In this document: positions 52,322-61,296 of the stretch, one piece after another
Layout of the letters: each line of letters starts with the position of its first letter
Position numbering within the stretch: the stretch's first letter is position 1
Assembly: GCF_004364775.1 (NCBI RefSeq)
Contig: NZ_SOAL01000024.1
Span: forward strand, 19,206 to 83,205
DNA: 64,000 bases
DNA from: Comamonas sp. JUb58
Lineage (GTDB): Bacteria; Pseudomonadota; Gammaproteobacteria; Burkholderiales; Burkholderiaceae_C
Direction of reading: 5' to 3'
Notes under the pieces: model-generated
The model's database searches: none
Told to the model about the DNA's origin: nothing
The model's input: only the letters and a program-made list of their open reading frames with translations
Position numbers and translations under genes: made by a program

Positions 52322-53218
52322 ATGAACCAGACCGTCCACAACGAATTGATCCCTGCTGTACCCAGGGCCGCCCCCGACGTGGCTGCGCCGGTGACGCTGC
52401 CCGCAACGGTGCCGCCCGCAGACCCGGGCACCCAGACCCAGGCGCTGGGGGAGATGCGGCAGGAGGTAGTGGCCAAGTTCTGGGCCTTTTTGCCCTGCGC
52501 CGGGGTAGGTGCCCGGGCGGTGGATGCCAACCGACCGGCCCATGTGCCCAAGCAATACCAGGAGGTGGCGGGTTGGCCGCTGGTGCTGCATACCTTGGCC
52601 GCCTTTATGGCGGCCAAGCCGCTGTCGGGCGTGCTGGTGGGGGTGAGCCCTGGCGATGATTTCTTGCAGCGCTACCAGCGGCCAGGCTTTGCCATCAGCC
52701 CCTGCGGCGGCCCCAGCCGGGCCGATACGGTGGCCGGCGGTCTGCGCAGTTTGCTGGGCGACTCGGGCCTGGGCGCCCAGCCGCATGACTGGGTGCTGGT
52801 GCATGATGCTGCGCGCTGCCTGATCAAGCCCAGCCAGATCGAGCAGCTGATGCAGGAATGTGCGGCCGATGAGGTGGGTGGCCTGTTGGCGCTGCCATTG
52901 CCCGATACACTCAAGGCCGCTGCCACCGATGCCCACGGCCAAAGCCGGGTCAGCAGCACCTTGCCACGGGTGGACAAGTGGCTGGCGCAGACGCCGCAGA
53001 TGTTCCGCATCGGCGCGCTGCTCGAAGCGCTGGAGCGCTGCCATGATGTGACCGACGAAGCCAGTGCCATCGAGGCGCTGGGCTTGCAGCCTCGCCTGGT
53101 GCCGGGCAGCAGTTTCAACTTCAAGGTCACCTTCCCCGATGACTTTGCGCTGGCCGAAGCCTTGCTGCTGCAGCGCATGGCCAGCGGTGAGAGCCAGGTG
53201 GCCGCGCTTTTTGAGTGA
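52322..53218 (+). CDS. ispD: 2-C-methyl-D-erythritol 4-phosphate cytidylyltransferase
   Basis: IspD couples CTP and MEP in the non-mevalonate isoprenoid pathway. Of 298 codons from ATG 52322, about the first 45 are Pro/Ala/Val-rich and unlike the family; the conserved part begins VVAKFWAFLPCAGVGARAVD, followed after a short insert by VPKQYQEVAGWPLVLHTLAA, the CTP-binding loop. Other motifs: CGGPSRADTVAGGLRSL and VLVHDAARCLI (metal Asp), SSTLPRVDKWLAQTPQMF and DEASAIEALG. Either the extension is real and the mRNA leaderless, or translation begins at the internal ATG 52454 (254 residues, nearer the usual 230). It is followed by ispF, 92 bases later. Confidence 0.93.
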   Translation: MNQTVHNELIPAVPRAAPDVAAPVTLPATVPPADPGTQTQALGEMRQEVVAKFWAFLPCAGVGARAVDANRPAHVPKQYQEVAGWPLVLHTLAAFMAAKPLSGVLVGVSPGDDFLQRYQRPGFAISPCGGPSRADTVAGGLRSLLGDSGLGAQPHDWVLVHDAARCLIKPSQIEQLMQECAADEVGGLLALPLPDTLKAAATDAHGQSRVSSTLPRVDKWLAQTPQMFRIGALLEALERCHDVTDEASAIEALGLQPRLVPGSSFNFKVTFPDDFALAEALLLQRMASGESQVAALFE

Positions 53219-53310
53219 TTCCCCGGTGATGCGCTGCCGAACCCTCGCAAGAGGGTGCGGCAGTGGTTTGCAGCTTGGGGTGATGTACATGGACGAGATA
53301 AGGGATGCAA

Positions 53311-53805
53311 ATGCTGCAAATGCGCATTGGTGAGGGTTGGGATATTCATGCGCTGGTGCCCGGGCGTGACTTGATTTTGGGCGGCATCAAGGTGCCGCAC
53401 ACCACGGGCTTGCTGGGCCATTCGGATGCCGATGTGCTGCTGCATGCGATCACCGACGCCTTGGTGGGCGCTGCTGGTATGGGCGATATCGGCTCGCATT
53501 TCCCGGATACCGATGCCGCTTTCCGGGGTGCCGATTCGGCCGTGCTGCTGGCCGAGGCCATGCGCCGCGTGGCCGCCAAGGGCTGGCAGGTCAACAATGT
53601 GGACAGCACCGTCATCGCCCAGGCGCCCAAGCTGGCGCCGCATATTCCGGCCATGCGCGCCAATATCGCCAAGACCTTGGGTATTGATGAATCCCAGGTC
53701 AATGTGAAGGCCAAGACGGCCGAGAAGATGGGCCCGGTGGGGCAGGGCGCGGCGATGGAGGCCCGTGCGGTGGTGTTGCTGGTACGGGCTGGCGAGCAGG
53801 CCTGA
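53311..53805 (+). CDS. ispF: 2-C-methyl-D-erythritol 2,4-cyclodiphosphate synthase
   Basis: IspF closes CDP-ME-phosphate to the cyclodiphosphate, the step two after IspD. The zinc ligands are in GWDIHAL (Asp, His) and the loop [20 protein letters not shown], followed by [11 protein letters not shown] and the C-terminal [19 protein letters not shown] 53311 is preferred because AAGGG ends six bases upstream; ATGs at 53305 and 53320 are also in frame. The length of 164 is normal. It forms the standard ispD-ispF pair. Confidence 0.95.
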   Translation: MLQMRIGEGWDIHALVPGRDLILGGIKVPHTTGLLGHSDADVLLHAITDALVGAAGMGDIGSHFPDTDAAFRGADSAVLLAEAMRRVAAKGWQVNNVDSTVIAQAPKLAPHIPAMRANIAKTLGIDESQVNVKAKTAEKMGPVGQGAAMEARAVVLLVRAGEQA

Positions 53806-53825
53806 GTCAAGCACTGGCAAGAAAG

Positions 53826-53852
53826 GATGACCGCCTGCCAGAGGCGGTCATC
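53826..53852. terminator. stem-loop between ispF and the GFA gene
   Basis: A perfect 11-bp stem GATGACCGCCT/AGGCGGTCATC with a five-base loop. On the minus strand it is followed by CTTTCTT; the plus strand has no T-run. It lies between convergent genes. Confidence 0.65.
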
Positions 53853-53874
53853 CAACGTGCCGTGAGGCACCAGC

Positions 53875-54270
53875 TCAGTTCTCTTCGTACTGCGCCAGCA
53901 CTTGCGCCCCGGTGAGCTTGGGCGTGTCGTTGGCCAGATCGTAATAGGCCGGTTTTTCGTCGATGAAAATCTGCGAGGCCAGCTGCATGCCGTCCTCGTC
54001 CTGGAACAGGCCGGCCGACAGAAAATGCTCGTTCGTGGCCAGCAGGCGGTAGAACAGATGCGTGCCACAGTGGCTGCAAAAAGCGCGCTCAGCCCAGGGG
54101 GAGGACGCATAGCGGCTGACGGGGCCCGTCAACTCCACCTCGGTGCCGCCATGCAGGGTGAAGGCGGGGCCCTCACCCCAGCGCCTGCACATGCTGCAAT
54201 GGCATACATGGACATCTTGGACGGTGGGGGCAGTCACATGGACCGCACCGCAAAGGCACTGTGCTTGCAT
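53875..54270 (-). CDS. GFA / CENP-V family zinc protein
   Basis: A 131-residue protein with the beta-tent fold of glutathione-dependent formaldehyde-activating-enzyme relatives. Zinc cysteines are arranged as CLCG near residue 5, HVCHCSMCRRWG (about 28-39) and AFCSHCGTHLFY (about 70-81). ATG 54270 has AGGAG upstream and starts at the conserved MQAQCLCGAV; the longer frame from 54291 is not needed. Most family members have no proven reaction, and direct formaldehyde activity is doubtful. No related genes are adjacent. Confidence 0.88.
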   Translation of the reverse strand: MQAQCLCGAVHVTAPTVQDVHVCHCSMCRRWGEGPAFTLHGGTEVELTGPVSRYASSPWAERAFCSHCGTHLFYRLLATNEHFLSAGLFQDEDGMQLASQIFIDEKPAYYDLANDTPKLTGAQVLAQYEEN

Positions 54271-54364
54271 GTCAACTCCTAGGGCAGGCATTCAGGTGCC
54301 AGCATTCTATGCACAGACGGGGCTTTGTGCCAGCGGCGCGCAGGCCGCTGGCGGGCGAGGGGCC

Positions 54365-55882
54365 TTATTGCAGGTCTGCCAGATTGGTCTGGGCACCTGG
54401 CAAATGCCGCTTGATCTGCGGGCGCAGCAGGCGGCGCTTGGGTTCTTTGCCAATGGCCTGGTCGGGTGCGCGGCGCAGGTAGATGCTGGTGACCAGGCCG
54501 GTGCTGCCGTCCGAGGCATTGACCATGCTCAAGCGACCACCCATGCGCTGCACGGTTTTCTCGACGATCGACAGGCCCAGGCCCGCGCCTGCAGCCGCCG
54601 TGCGGGCGGTGTCGCCCCGGTAGAACGGCTTGGTCAGGCTGCTCAGCTGGTCCTTGGAGACGCCGGTGCCATGGTCACGCATGCGGATGGTGACCGTGCT
54701 TTCGCTGAACTTGACGGTGATGTCGACGCGGGTGTGCGAGGCGCCGGGCGTCTTGCCATAGCGGCGTGCGTTTTCCAGCACGTTGGACAGCACCCGCGAG
54801 AGCTCGATCTCATCGGCATTGACCATCAGCTCTTCGGGCACCTTCATGTGCACCTGCAGCTCCTGGTGGTCTTGCACGGCGTAGACGCAAGAGGACACGA
54901 CGCCGTAGACATTGACGGGGGCGAGCTTGGCGGCATGGTCGGGACGGGCGTAGTCGAGGAACTTGTCGATGGTGGCATCGAGCTGCACGATGTCGGCCAC
55001 CATGTGCTCGCGCGCGACCTGGTCGAACACGCTCATCTCGGTCTCCAGCCGCAGGCGGGCCAGGGGCGTGCGCAAGTCGTGTGAGATGCCGGCAAGCATG
55101 ACGGCACGGTCCTGCTCCAGCTTGGACAGGCGCTCGCTCATGCGGTTGAAGCCGATATTCACCTCGCGGATTTCGCTGGTGACCGCGTCTTCGTCCAGCT
55201 GGGCGGCAAAATCGCCTTCGCGCAGCCGGTTGGTGGCACTCGACAGCTGCTTGAGCGGCCGGTTGATGAGACCGGCAATCACCGCCGCACCGGCCAGCGA
55301 CAGCGCCGCTGCCGTCAGCACCCAGACCAGCCAGGTCTTGCCGCCAGCGGGGTTGAAGCGCGAGGGCTCGATCAGGAACCAGTTCTGGTCGCCATCGATG
55401 GTGAAGCCCACCCACAGGCCTTCTTCGCCATTGACGCTGCTGGCCACGATGGTGCTGGAGCCCAGGCGTTTGGTGACTTCCTGCGTCAGGCGCGCGCCCA
55501 GCGGGGTGGAGTTGTCGATGGACTCGTACACATCCTTGGGCTCGCGCGGCACGATGCGCACGCCTTCCTGGTCGGCCATGGTCTTGACCAGGGAGACGCG
55601 GGCGATGGCATCGGAATGCATCAGCGCGGCGCGGCTGAGGTTGACCAGGGACGCGATCTGCTGGGCCGTCTGGATGGCGCGGGGTTCCGTTTCGAGGGAG
55701 CGCAGGGTCTGCACCCAGGCGAGGATGCTGCCCGTCAGCAGGATGGCGAGCAGAAAGAAGGTGCGCCAAAACAGGTTGAGGCCGACGCGGGTGCGCTTGT
55801 TGCTGTGCGCGGCCGCTGCGGCGCTGCCTTCCAGGGGAGCCAGACCGGACTGGTCGGCTTCGTTAACGGGAGTGGGAGCCAT
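54365..55882 (-). CDS. envZ: sensor histidine kinase, EnvZ-type
   Basis: The 505-residue inner-membrane kinase has two membrane segments (about 38-58 and 184-205) around a periplasmic or extracytoplasmic sensor of about 125 residues, a HAMP linker (RPLKQLSSATNRLREGDFAA), the phosphoacceptor helix LAGISHDLRTPLARLRLETE, and an HATPase_c domain: N box LSNVLENARRYGKTPG, G boxes MRDHGTGVSKDQ and AAGAGLGLSIVEK. It is partner of the OmpR-type regulator 161 bases upstream and probably senses osmolarity or envelope state. It is longer than E. coli EnvZ, through N- and C-terminal tails. A terminator-like stem lies before it. Confidence 0.92.
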   Translation of the reverse strand: MAPTPVNEADQSGLAPLEGSAAAAAHSNKRTRVGLNLFWRTFFLLAILLTGSILAWVQTLRSLETEPRAIQTAQQIASLVNLSRAALMHSDAIARVSLVKTMADQEGVRIVPREPKDVYESIDNSTPLGARLTQEVTKRLGSSTIVASSVNGEEGLWVGFTIDGDQNWFLIEPSRFNPAGGKTWLVWVLTAAALSLAGAAVIAGLINRPLKQLSSATNRLREGDFAAQLDEDAVTSEIREVNIGFNRMSERLSKLEQDRAVMLAGISHDLRTPLARLRLETEMSVFDQVAREHMVADIVQLDATIDKFLDYARPDHAAKLAPVNVYGVVSSCVYAVQDHQELQVHMKVPEELMVNADEIELSRVLSNVLENARRYGKTPGASHTRVDITVKFSESTVTIRMRDHGTGVSKDQLSSLTKPFYRGDTARTAAAGAGLGLSIVEKTVQRMGGRLSMVNASDGSTGLVTSIYLRRAPDQAIGKEPKRRLLRPQIKRHLPGAQTNLADLQ

Positions 55883-55988
55883 GGTCCGTGTGCAGGTAAA
55901 GGGGTCAGTTCAGTTGGGAGGCCCAGAACCTGGATAGGTTCTCACCACAGATGCTATTGGACACCATTGTGTGCCTCTGGTGTAGATA

Positions 55989-56022
55989 TAAAAAAACCGC
56001 CCTCAGCCTGGCTGGGGCGGTT
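55989..56022 (-). terminator. terminator or attenuator between ompR and envZ
   Basis: On the minus strand AACCGCCC-CAGC pairs with GCTG-GGGCGGTT (one bulge) and is followed by TTTTTTTATATC. It lies 22 bases after the ompR stop and 107 before the envZ start, so it would reduce envZ expression relative to ompR. Confidence 0.8.
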
Positions 56023-56043
56023 GCAGGACATTCGGGCTAAAAA

Positions 56044-56775
56044 TCAGTTGGCACCATCGGGTACGAACACATAACCCACGCCCCAGACGGTCTGGATGTA
56101 GCGCGGCGCAGCAGGGTCAACCTCGACCAGCTTGCGCAGACGCGATACCTGCACGTCCAGGCTGCGGTCAAAGGGCTCGAACTCACGGCCACGGGCCAGC
56201 AGGGCCAGCTTTTCACGCGACAGCGGCTGGCGGGGGTGGCGCACCAGGGTCTTGAGCATCGCGAATTCGCCGGTGGTCAGTGGCAGCTCTTCGCCATCCT
56301 TGGTCAGCACGCGGGTGCTCATGTCGAAGGTGAAGGGGCCGAAGTTGACCACTTCGTTCTCGCCCGATGGCGCGCCAGGCGCTTCTTGCGGTGGGCGGCG
56401 GCGCAGCACGGCGTGGATACGGGCCAGCAGTTCGCGGGGGTTGAAGGGCTTGCCGATGTAGTCATCCGCGCCCACTTCCAGACCCACGATGCGGTCCACG
56501 TCCTCACCCTTGGCGGTCAGCATGATGATGGGGGTGCGGTCATTGCTGGCGCGCAGGCGGCGGCAGATGGACAGACCGTCTTCACCGGGCATCATCAAAT
56601 CGAGCACGATCAGATCCACGGTCTCGCGCAGCAGGATGCGTTGCAGGCCCTTGCCGTCTTCGGCAATCATGACTTCAAAGCCTTCATGCGACAGATAGCG
56701 GCGCAGCAGATCACGGATACGTGCGTCATCATCAACGACCAAGATTTTGTCGACGCGATTGGTTGCGGTAACCAT
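56044..56775 (-). CDS. ompR: response regulator OmpR
   Basis: A 243-residue DNA-binding response regulator. The receiver domain has the acidic pocket KILVVDDDARIRDLL (about 11-25), the phosphoacceptor Asp in LIVLDLMMPGEDGL (about residue 58), and Lys in IGKPFNPREL. The winged helix OmpR/PhoB domain ends with DRSLDVQVSRLRKLVEVDPA and YIQTVWGVGYVF. It matches E. coli OmpR in length (239). It pairs with the envZ-like kinase downstream. It is likely to control porin genes and envelope functions; no porin gene is in the window. Confidence 0.95.
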   Translation of the reverse strand: MVTATNRVDKILVVDDDARIRDLLRRYLSHEGFEVMIAEDGKGLQRILLRETVDLIVLDLMMPGEDGLSICRRLRASNDRTPIIMLTAKGEDVDRIVGLEVGADDYIGKPFNPRELLARIHAVLRRRPPQEAPGAPSGENEVVNFGPFTFDMSTRVLTKDGEELPLTTGEFAMLKTLVRHPRQPLSREKLALLARGREFEPFDRSLDVQVSRLRKLVEVDPAAPRYIQTVWGVGYVFVPDGAN

Positions 56776-57098
56776 GGGTGGAGTCCTCCGGTTGATATGT
56801 AACTTTTACATTTTGACCGGTTTTTGCTAAAAATGCGCAACTCCGACCCGTTTTTTGACCCATGGTTACAAAATTTGCGTTACATATGCAGTCTGGGAGA
56901 TGGTTTCTGACGCAATAAATCGACTTTTTCCTGCATTTTTTGCGCAAATTACCGTTTTTAAAGAATCAGGAAGGCTGGATTTCAAAAATGTTTCATATTT
57001 ATGCGTTTGGTGCATGGATGGCTTGAGGCATGAAAAAAGGCGCTTTCGCGCCTTTGATATGTAAGGGGCGCAGGGCCCCAATGATGACTGGCTGCGCC
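56776..57098. other. 323-base AT-rich region upstream of ompR
   Basis: No gene is supported. The interval 56800-57010 is far richer in A and T than its surroundings, as expected of a promoter and protein-binding region of ompR, with GGTTACAAAATTTGCGTTACA (56865-56885) containing the repeat GTTACA (56866-56871 and 56880-56885), and a TGCGCAAA element at 56940. A terminator for the next minus-strand gene lies at 57033-57055. Confidence 0.6.
57033..57055 (-). terminator. intrinsic terminator of the 3-hydroxybutyrate dehydrogenase gene
   Basis: On the minus strand AAAGGCGC-GAAA-GCGCCTTT runs into TTT, 44 bases after the stop. Confidence 0.88.
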
Positions 57099-57887
57099 TT
57101 ATTGCGCGACCCAGCCGCCATCCATGTTCCAGGCCACGCCGCGCACATTGTTGGCTGCAGGCGAGCAGAAGAACACGGCCAGCTCACCCAGCTCCTCAGG
57201 CGTGGTGAACTGCATCGAGGGCTCCTTCTCGCACAGCAGCAGCTTTTTGGCCTCTTCATTGCTGACATTCATTTGCGCGGCCTTGGCATCGACTTGCTTT
57301 TGCACCAGCGGTGTGAGCACCCAGCCCGGGCAGATGGCATTGCAGGTGATGCCGCTGGCGGCGTTCTCCAGCGCGGTCACCTTGGTGAGGCCCACGATGC
57401 CGTGCTTCGCAGCGACATAGGCCGATTTGCCGGCCGAGCCGACGAGGCCATGGACCGAGGCGATATTGATGATGCGACCCCAGCCTGCCTTTTGCATGGC
57501 CGGTAGTGCCAGTCGGCTGGTGTGGAAGGCGCTGGTCAAATTGATGGCAATGATGGCGTCCCAGCGCTCGACCGGGAAGTCCTGCACATTGGCCACATGC
57601 TGGATGCCGGCGTTGTTGACGAGGATGTCCACCTGGCCAAAGGTTTGCGTCGCATAGGCAAACATGGCCTCGATGTCGGCGGCCTTGCTCATGTCGGCAC
57701 CGTGGTAGCCCACGCGGGCACCCGAGCCGCTGCTGCTGATGACGTCTTGCACTTCCTTGAGCGGCCCTTCGGAATCGCCAAAGCCATTCAAGATGATGTT
57801 GGCGCCCTGGCGCGCCAGCGCCTTGGCAATCCCCAATCCGATGCCGCTCGTCGATCCGGTGACGAGCGCTGTTTTTGCTTTCAACAT
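57099..57887 (-). CDS. bdhA: D-3-hydroxybutyrate dehydrogenase
   Basis: A short-chain dehydrogenase that oxidises 3-hydroxybutyrate, released from PHB, to acetoacetate with NAD. The 262-residue protein has TGSTSGIGLGIAKALARQGA (cofactor loop, about 10-29), the NNAG motif in ILVNNAGIQHVANV, catalytic Ser in IINIASVHGLVGS and the YVAAK pair (SAYVAAKHGIVG, Tyr about 154), with NAICPGWVLTPLVQKQ after it. The QHVANVQDFPVERW and C-terminal DGGW-type ending agree with PHB-type BdhA. A single gene with its own terminator. Confidence 0.92.
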   Translation of the reverse strand: MLKAKTALVTGSTSGIGLGIAKALARQGANIILNGFGDSEGPLKEVQDVISSSGSGARVGYHGADMSKAADIEAMFAYATQTFGQVDILVNNAGIQHVANVQDFPVERWDAIIAINLTSAFHTSRLALPAMQKAGWGRIINIASVHGLVGSAGKSAYVAAKHGIVGLTKVTALENAASGITCNAICPGWVLTPLVQKQVDAKAAQMNVSNEEAKKLLLCEKEPSMQFTTPEELGELAVFFCSPAANNVRGVAWNMDGGWVAQ

Positions 57888-58000
57888 CCAATATCTCCAG
57901 TTACTCGGTTAGTATTCATGCAAACGCAAGCATCCATCCTAAGGCAAACCCCAGCCACGGTTTGCCTGGTAGCGCTGCGTTCTTCTATATAAGAGGGGCC

Positions 58001-58936
58001 ATGTACCAAGATCCACGCTTGCAGTATGTCACCTGTGCGGTGGCGGGGAATACGGACACGGGTCGCCAGGGTGCCACGCACCGGATGGCGTATTGGGAGT
58101 GGAACGACACCGGGGATCTGAACCACCCGCATGTGATCGTCTGCGCCCATGGCCTGACCCGGCAAGGGCGTGATTTTGATGTGCTGGCACGGCAGCTGGC
58201 GCTGCAGGCGCGGGTGATCTGCCCCGACGTGGTGGGCCGCGGCTACAGCGATTGGCTGGAGGACCCCGCCGGCTACCAGGTGCCCTTGTATGTAGCCGAC
58301 ATGCTGGCCATGCTGCAGCAGGTGCACCGTGCGGCACCCATTGGCAAGCTCGATTGGGTGGGAACCAGCATGGGTGGCCTCATCGGCATCGGCCTGGCGG
58401 GCGAGCCGAGCATTCGGCCGCTGATGCCCGCACCCATCCGCCGTTTGGTACTGAATGATGTGGGGCCGACCATCGAGCCCTCGGCACTGGCACGCATTGG
58501 CAGCTATGTGGGCCAGCACATGCTGTATGGCTCCGAGCAGGAAGCGGTGGCGGCCATGGGCCAGCTGTCCAAAGGTTTTGGCCCGCACAGCGATGAGGAA
58601 TGGCTGGCACTGTCGCGCCCGATGCTGCGGCCGGAAGCCGGTGGCAGCGTGCGCCTGCACTATGACCCGGCCATTGCGCAGCCGATGCAGGCGATGACGC
58701 CCGAGATGGCTGCCGCTGCCGAGCAATTGCTATGGCGTCTGTACGAGCAGATCGATGCCGTCACCTTGGTGCTGCGCGGTGCAGATTCAGACTTGCTTTC
58801 TGCGCAAACGGCCCAATCTATGGCGGAACGCGGCCCCAGGGCGCGGGTGGTGGAGTTTGCCGGTGTCGGCCATGCCCCCACCTTGGTATCTTTTGATCAA
58901 ACGGCTGCAGTGCTGGCTTTTTTATGCGGTGCGTAG
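58001..58936 (+). CDS. alpha/beta hydrolase
   Basis: A 311-residue alpha/beta-fold hydrolase. The ATG at 58001 has AAGAGGGG upstream; the frame open from 57875 overlaps the promoter of bdhA. The oxyanion segment is CAHGLTRQGRDFDVLARQLA, the nucleophile elbow is GTSMGGLIGIGLAG (Ser about 126), the acid is probably in VLRGADSDLLS and the His in GVGHAPTLVS. The lid lies between. Substrate unknown; the family includes esterases and meta-cleavage hydrolases. It lies 36 bases before relA on the same strand and may be co-transcribed. Confidence 0.88.
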   Translation: MYQDPRLQYVTCAVAGNTDTGRQGATHRMAYWEWNDTGDLNHPHVIVCAHGLTRQGRDFDVLARQLALQARVICPDVVGRGYSDWLEDPAGYQVPLYVADMLAMLQQVHRAAPIGKLDWVGTSMGGLIGIGLAGEPSIRPLMPAPIRRLVLNDVGPTIEPSALARIGSYVGQHMLYGSEQEAVAAMGQLSKGFGPHSDEEWLALSRPMLRPEAGGSVRLHYDPAIAQPMQAMTPEMAAAAEQLLWRLYEQIDAVTLVLRGADSDLLSAQTAQSMAERGPRARVVEFAGVGHAPTLVSFDQTAAVLAFLCGA

Positions 58937-58972
58937 CGCACGCCCCGGAGGGGGTGTGATGGTGGTGACAAC

Positions 58973-61213
58973 ATGAAAAGTCTTACGGCAGTCGCTCAGC
59001 CCGCGCCAGGCGCGGAACATCTTCCCCCGGAGCCAGTCTCCCCGCTGGTGGCTGCCACTGCCAATGCCTTGCCGATGCAAGACAATGTGCTGGCCCGGGC
59101 CCGCGCTTTCTCCGTACCGCTGATTGCTGAAGAGACTCTGGATACCGGCGAGAACGCCCTGCAGCACGCCGATGCTGTTGCTGCCATCCTCAAGCATATT
59201 GGTGGCTCCGAAGCCATGCAGGCGGCCGCTTACCTGGTGCACACCAGCGAGCAGCTGAACAAGCCGCGCGAAGTCATCGGCAAGGCCTTTGGCGAGAGCT
59301 ATGCGGTGCTGGCGGTGGAAACCGTGGCGCTGATGAAGGTGCAGGCGCAGGCGCGCCAGGCCGATGCCGGCCATTTGGTCGATGACCCGGCCACCCAGAC
59401 AGAGAACATTCGCAAGATGCTGCTGGCGTTCTCGCGCGACTTGCGCGTGGTGATGCTGCGGCTGACATCGCGCCTGCAGACCCTGCGCTGGTATGCGGCC
59501 ACCAAGGGCCCCGTATCGCCCGCCGTGGCGCGTGAAAGCCTGCAGGTTTTTGCACCGCTGGCCAACCGCCTGGGTATCTGGCAGATCAAGTGGGAGCTGG
59601 AGGATCTGGCCTTCCGCTTTCTGGAGCCCGATACCTATAAGAAGATCGCCAAGCTGCTGGACGAGACCCGGGTGGAGCGCGAGCTCTATATGGTGGGCTT
59701 GCGCGAGCGGCTTGAATCCGATCTGCGCGCGCACAGCATCAGCGCGACCGTGGCTGGCCGCCCCAAGCATATCTACAGCATCATCAAGAAGATGCGCGGC
59801 AAGTCGCTGGGCTTTGACCAGCTCTTCGACATCCGCGCGCTGCGCGTGGTGGTGCCCACGGTCAAGGACTGCTATGCGGCCCTGTCCTTTGTGCACGAGG
59901 CCTTCAGCCCGGTGGAGTCGGAGTTTGACGACTACATCGCCCGGCCCAAGCCCAATGGCTACCAGTCATTGCACACGGTGGTGCGGGACGAGCACGGCAA
60001 GGCCATCGAGATCCAGATCCGCACCCAGGCCATGCACGACCATGCGGAAAACGGTGTGGCTGCCCACTGGGCCTATAAGGAAGCGGGCACCAAGGGCTAT
60101 GCTGGCGTATCTGCCACCAGCGACTACGACGCCAAGATTGCGGTGCTGCGCCAGCTGCTGGCCTGGCGCAAGGACATGGTCGGCCAGACCCAGGACAGTG
60201 GCCTGTTTGACGACCATATCTATGTGCTGACGCCAAACGCGGCAGTGATCGAGCTGCCCCAGGGCGCCACACCGGTGGACTTTGCCTATTCGGTCCACAC
60301 CGATCTGGGCCACCGCTGCCGGGGTGCCAAGGTCGATGGCCAGATGGTGCCGCTCAATACACCACTGCAAAACGGGCAGACGGTGGAGATCGTCTCCGTC
60401 AAGGAAGGGCGGCCTTCGCGCGACTGGCTCAATGCCGACCTGGGCTACCTGGTCAGCTCACGCGCCAAGGCCAAGGTGCGCGCCTGGTTCAATGCCCAGG
60501 TCACGCACGAAACGGTCAGCCGTGGCCGCGAGCTGGTGGAAAAGCTCTTGCAGCGCGAAGGCAAGACAGCGCTCAAGCACGACGACCTGGCGGACCAACT
60601 GGGCTTCAAGACCGCAGAGGCCTTGTTTGAGGTGGTGGGCAAGGACGAGCTGTCGCTGCGCACCATCGAAAACATCCTGCGCCCCCCAGAGCCCATGCAG
60701 GCCGATGACGAGCTGGTGCTGAGCCGCCCGCGCAAGGCCACCGAAGGCTCGGGCAAGGGCGGCGTGCTGGTGGTGGGCGTCGATTCGCTGATGACCCAGC
60801 TGGCCAAATGCTGCAAGCCGGCACCACCCGATCGCATCGGCGGCTTTGTGACGCGGGGCAAGGGCGTGAGCGTACACCGCCACGATTGCAGCAACTTCCG
60901 CGAGATGTGCGCCCGCAACCCCGAGCGCAGTATTGATGTGGAGTGGGGGCTGCCCACCAGCGGCCAGCGATCGGCCGAAGCGGTCTACCCTGTGGATGTG
61001 GCGGTGGAGGCGCATGACCGCCAAGGCCTGCTGCGTGATATCTCTGAGCTGTTCGCGCGGGACAAGACCAATGTGATCGGCGTACAGACCCAGTCCGTCA
61101 AGGGTACAGCCTGGATGACGTTCACGGTGGAGGTGTCGGATTCGGGCAAACTGGCCAAGGTGCTGGCCTCTGTGGCGACGGTATCGGGCGTGCGCTCGGT
61201 GCGCCGGAAATAG
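58973..61213 (+). CDS. relA: GTP pyrophosphokinase RelA (monofunctional (p)ppGpp synthetase)
   Basis: RelA makes (p)ppGpp on starved ribosomes. The 746-residue protein has a degenerate HD domain: where bifunctional enzymes have the HD metal pair there is AAYLVHTSEQLNKPREVIGK, so hydrolysis should be lost. The synthetase domain carries RPKHIYSIIKKMRGKSLGFD, the acidic EFDD signature of monofunctional RelA (VESEFDDYIARPKPNGYQSL) rather than the RxKD of SpoT-type enzymes, and IQIRTQAMHDHAENGVAAHW. TGS (about 405-465), helical, zinc-finger-like (CCKPAPPDRIGGF, HRHDCSN) and ACT (about 665-745) domains follow. Start ATG 58973. Confidence 0.95.
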   Translation: MKSLTAVAQPAPGAEHLPPEPVSPLVAATANALPMQDNVLARARAFSVPLIAEETLDTGENALQHADAVAAILKHIGGSEAMQAAAYLVHTSEQLNKPREVIGKAFGESYAVLAVETVALMKVQAQARQADAGHLVDDPATQTENIRKMLLAFSRDLRVVMLRLTSRLQTLRWYAATKGPVSPAVARESLQVFAPLANRLGIWQIKWELEDLAFRFLEPDTYKKIAKLLDETRVERELYMVGLRERLESDLRAHSISATVAGRPKHIYSIIKKMRGKSLGFDQLFDIRALRVVVPTVKDCYAALSFVHEAFSPVESEFDDYIARPKPNGYQSLHTVVRDEHGKAIEIQIRTQAMHDHAENGVAAHWAYKEAGTKGYAGVSATSDYDAKIAVLRQLLAWRKDMVGQTQDSGLFDDHIYVLTPNAAVIELPQGATPVDFAYSVHTDLGHRCRGAKVDGQMVPLNTPLQNGQTVEIVSVKEGRPSRDWLNADLGYLVSSRAKAKVRAWFNAQVTHETVSRGRELVEKLLQREGKTALKHDDLADQLGFKTAEALFEVVGKDELSLRTIENILRPPEPMQADDELVLSRPRKATEGSGKGGVLVVGVDSLMTQLAKCCKPAPPDRIGGFVTRGKGVSVHRHDCSNFREMCARNPERSIDVEWGLPTSGQRSAEAVYPVDVAVEAHDRQGLLRDISELFARDKTNVIGVQTQSVKGTAWMTFTVEVSDSGKLAKVLASVATVSGVRSVRRK

Positions 61214-61274
61214 GGCTGAAAAGCACTATTTTCAAAAAAAGACTCAACTTTCCATTTGGGTCGTTTTTTCTGGC

Positions 61275-61280
61275 TATAAT
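61275..61280 (+). promoter_or_regulatory. -10 element of tRNA-Val
   Basis: A perfect TATAAT 17 bases before the tRNA. The -35 is poorly conserved. Confidence 0.65.
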
Positions 61281-61296
61281 TTGAGTCTTCAACGAC

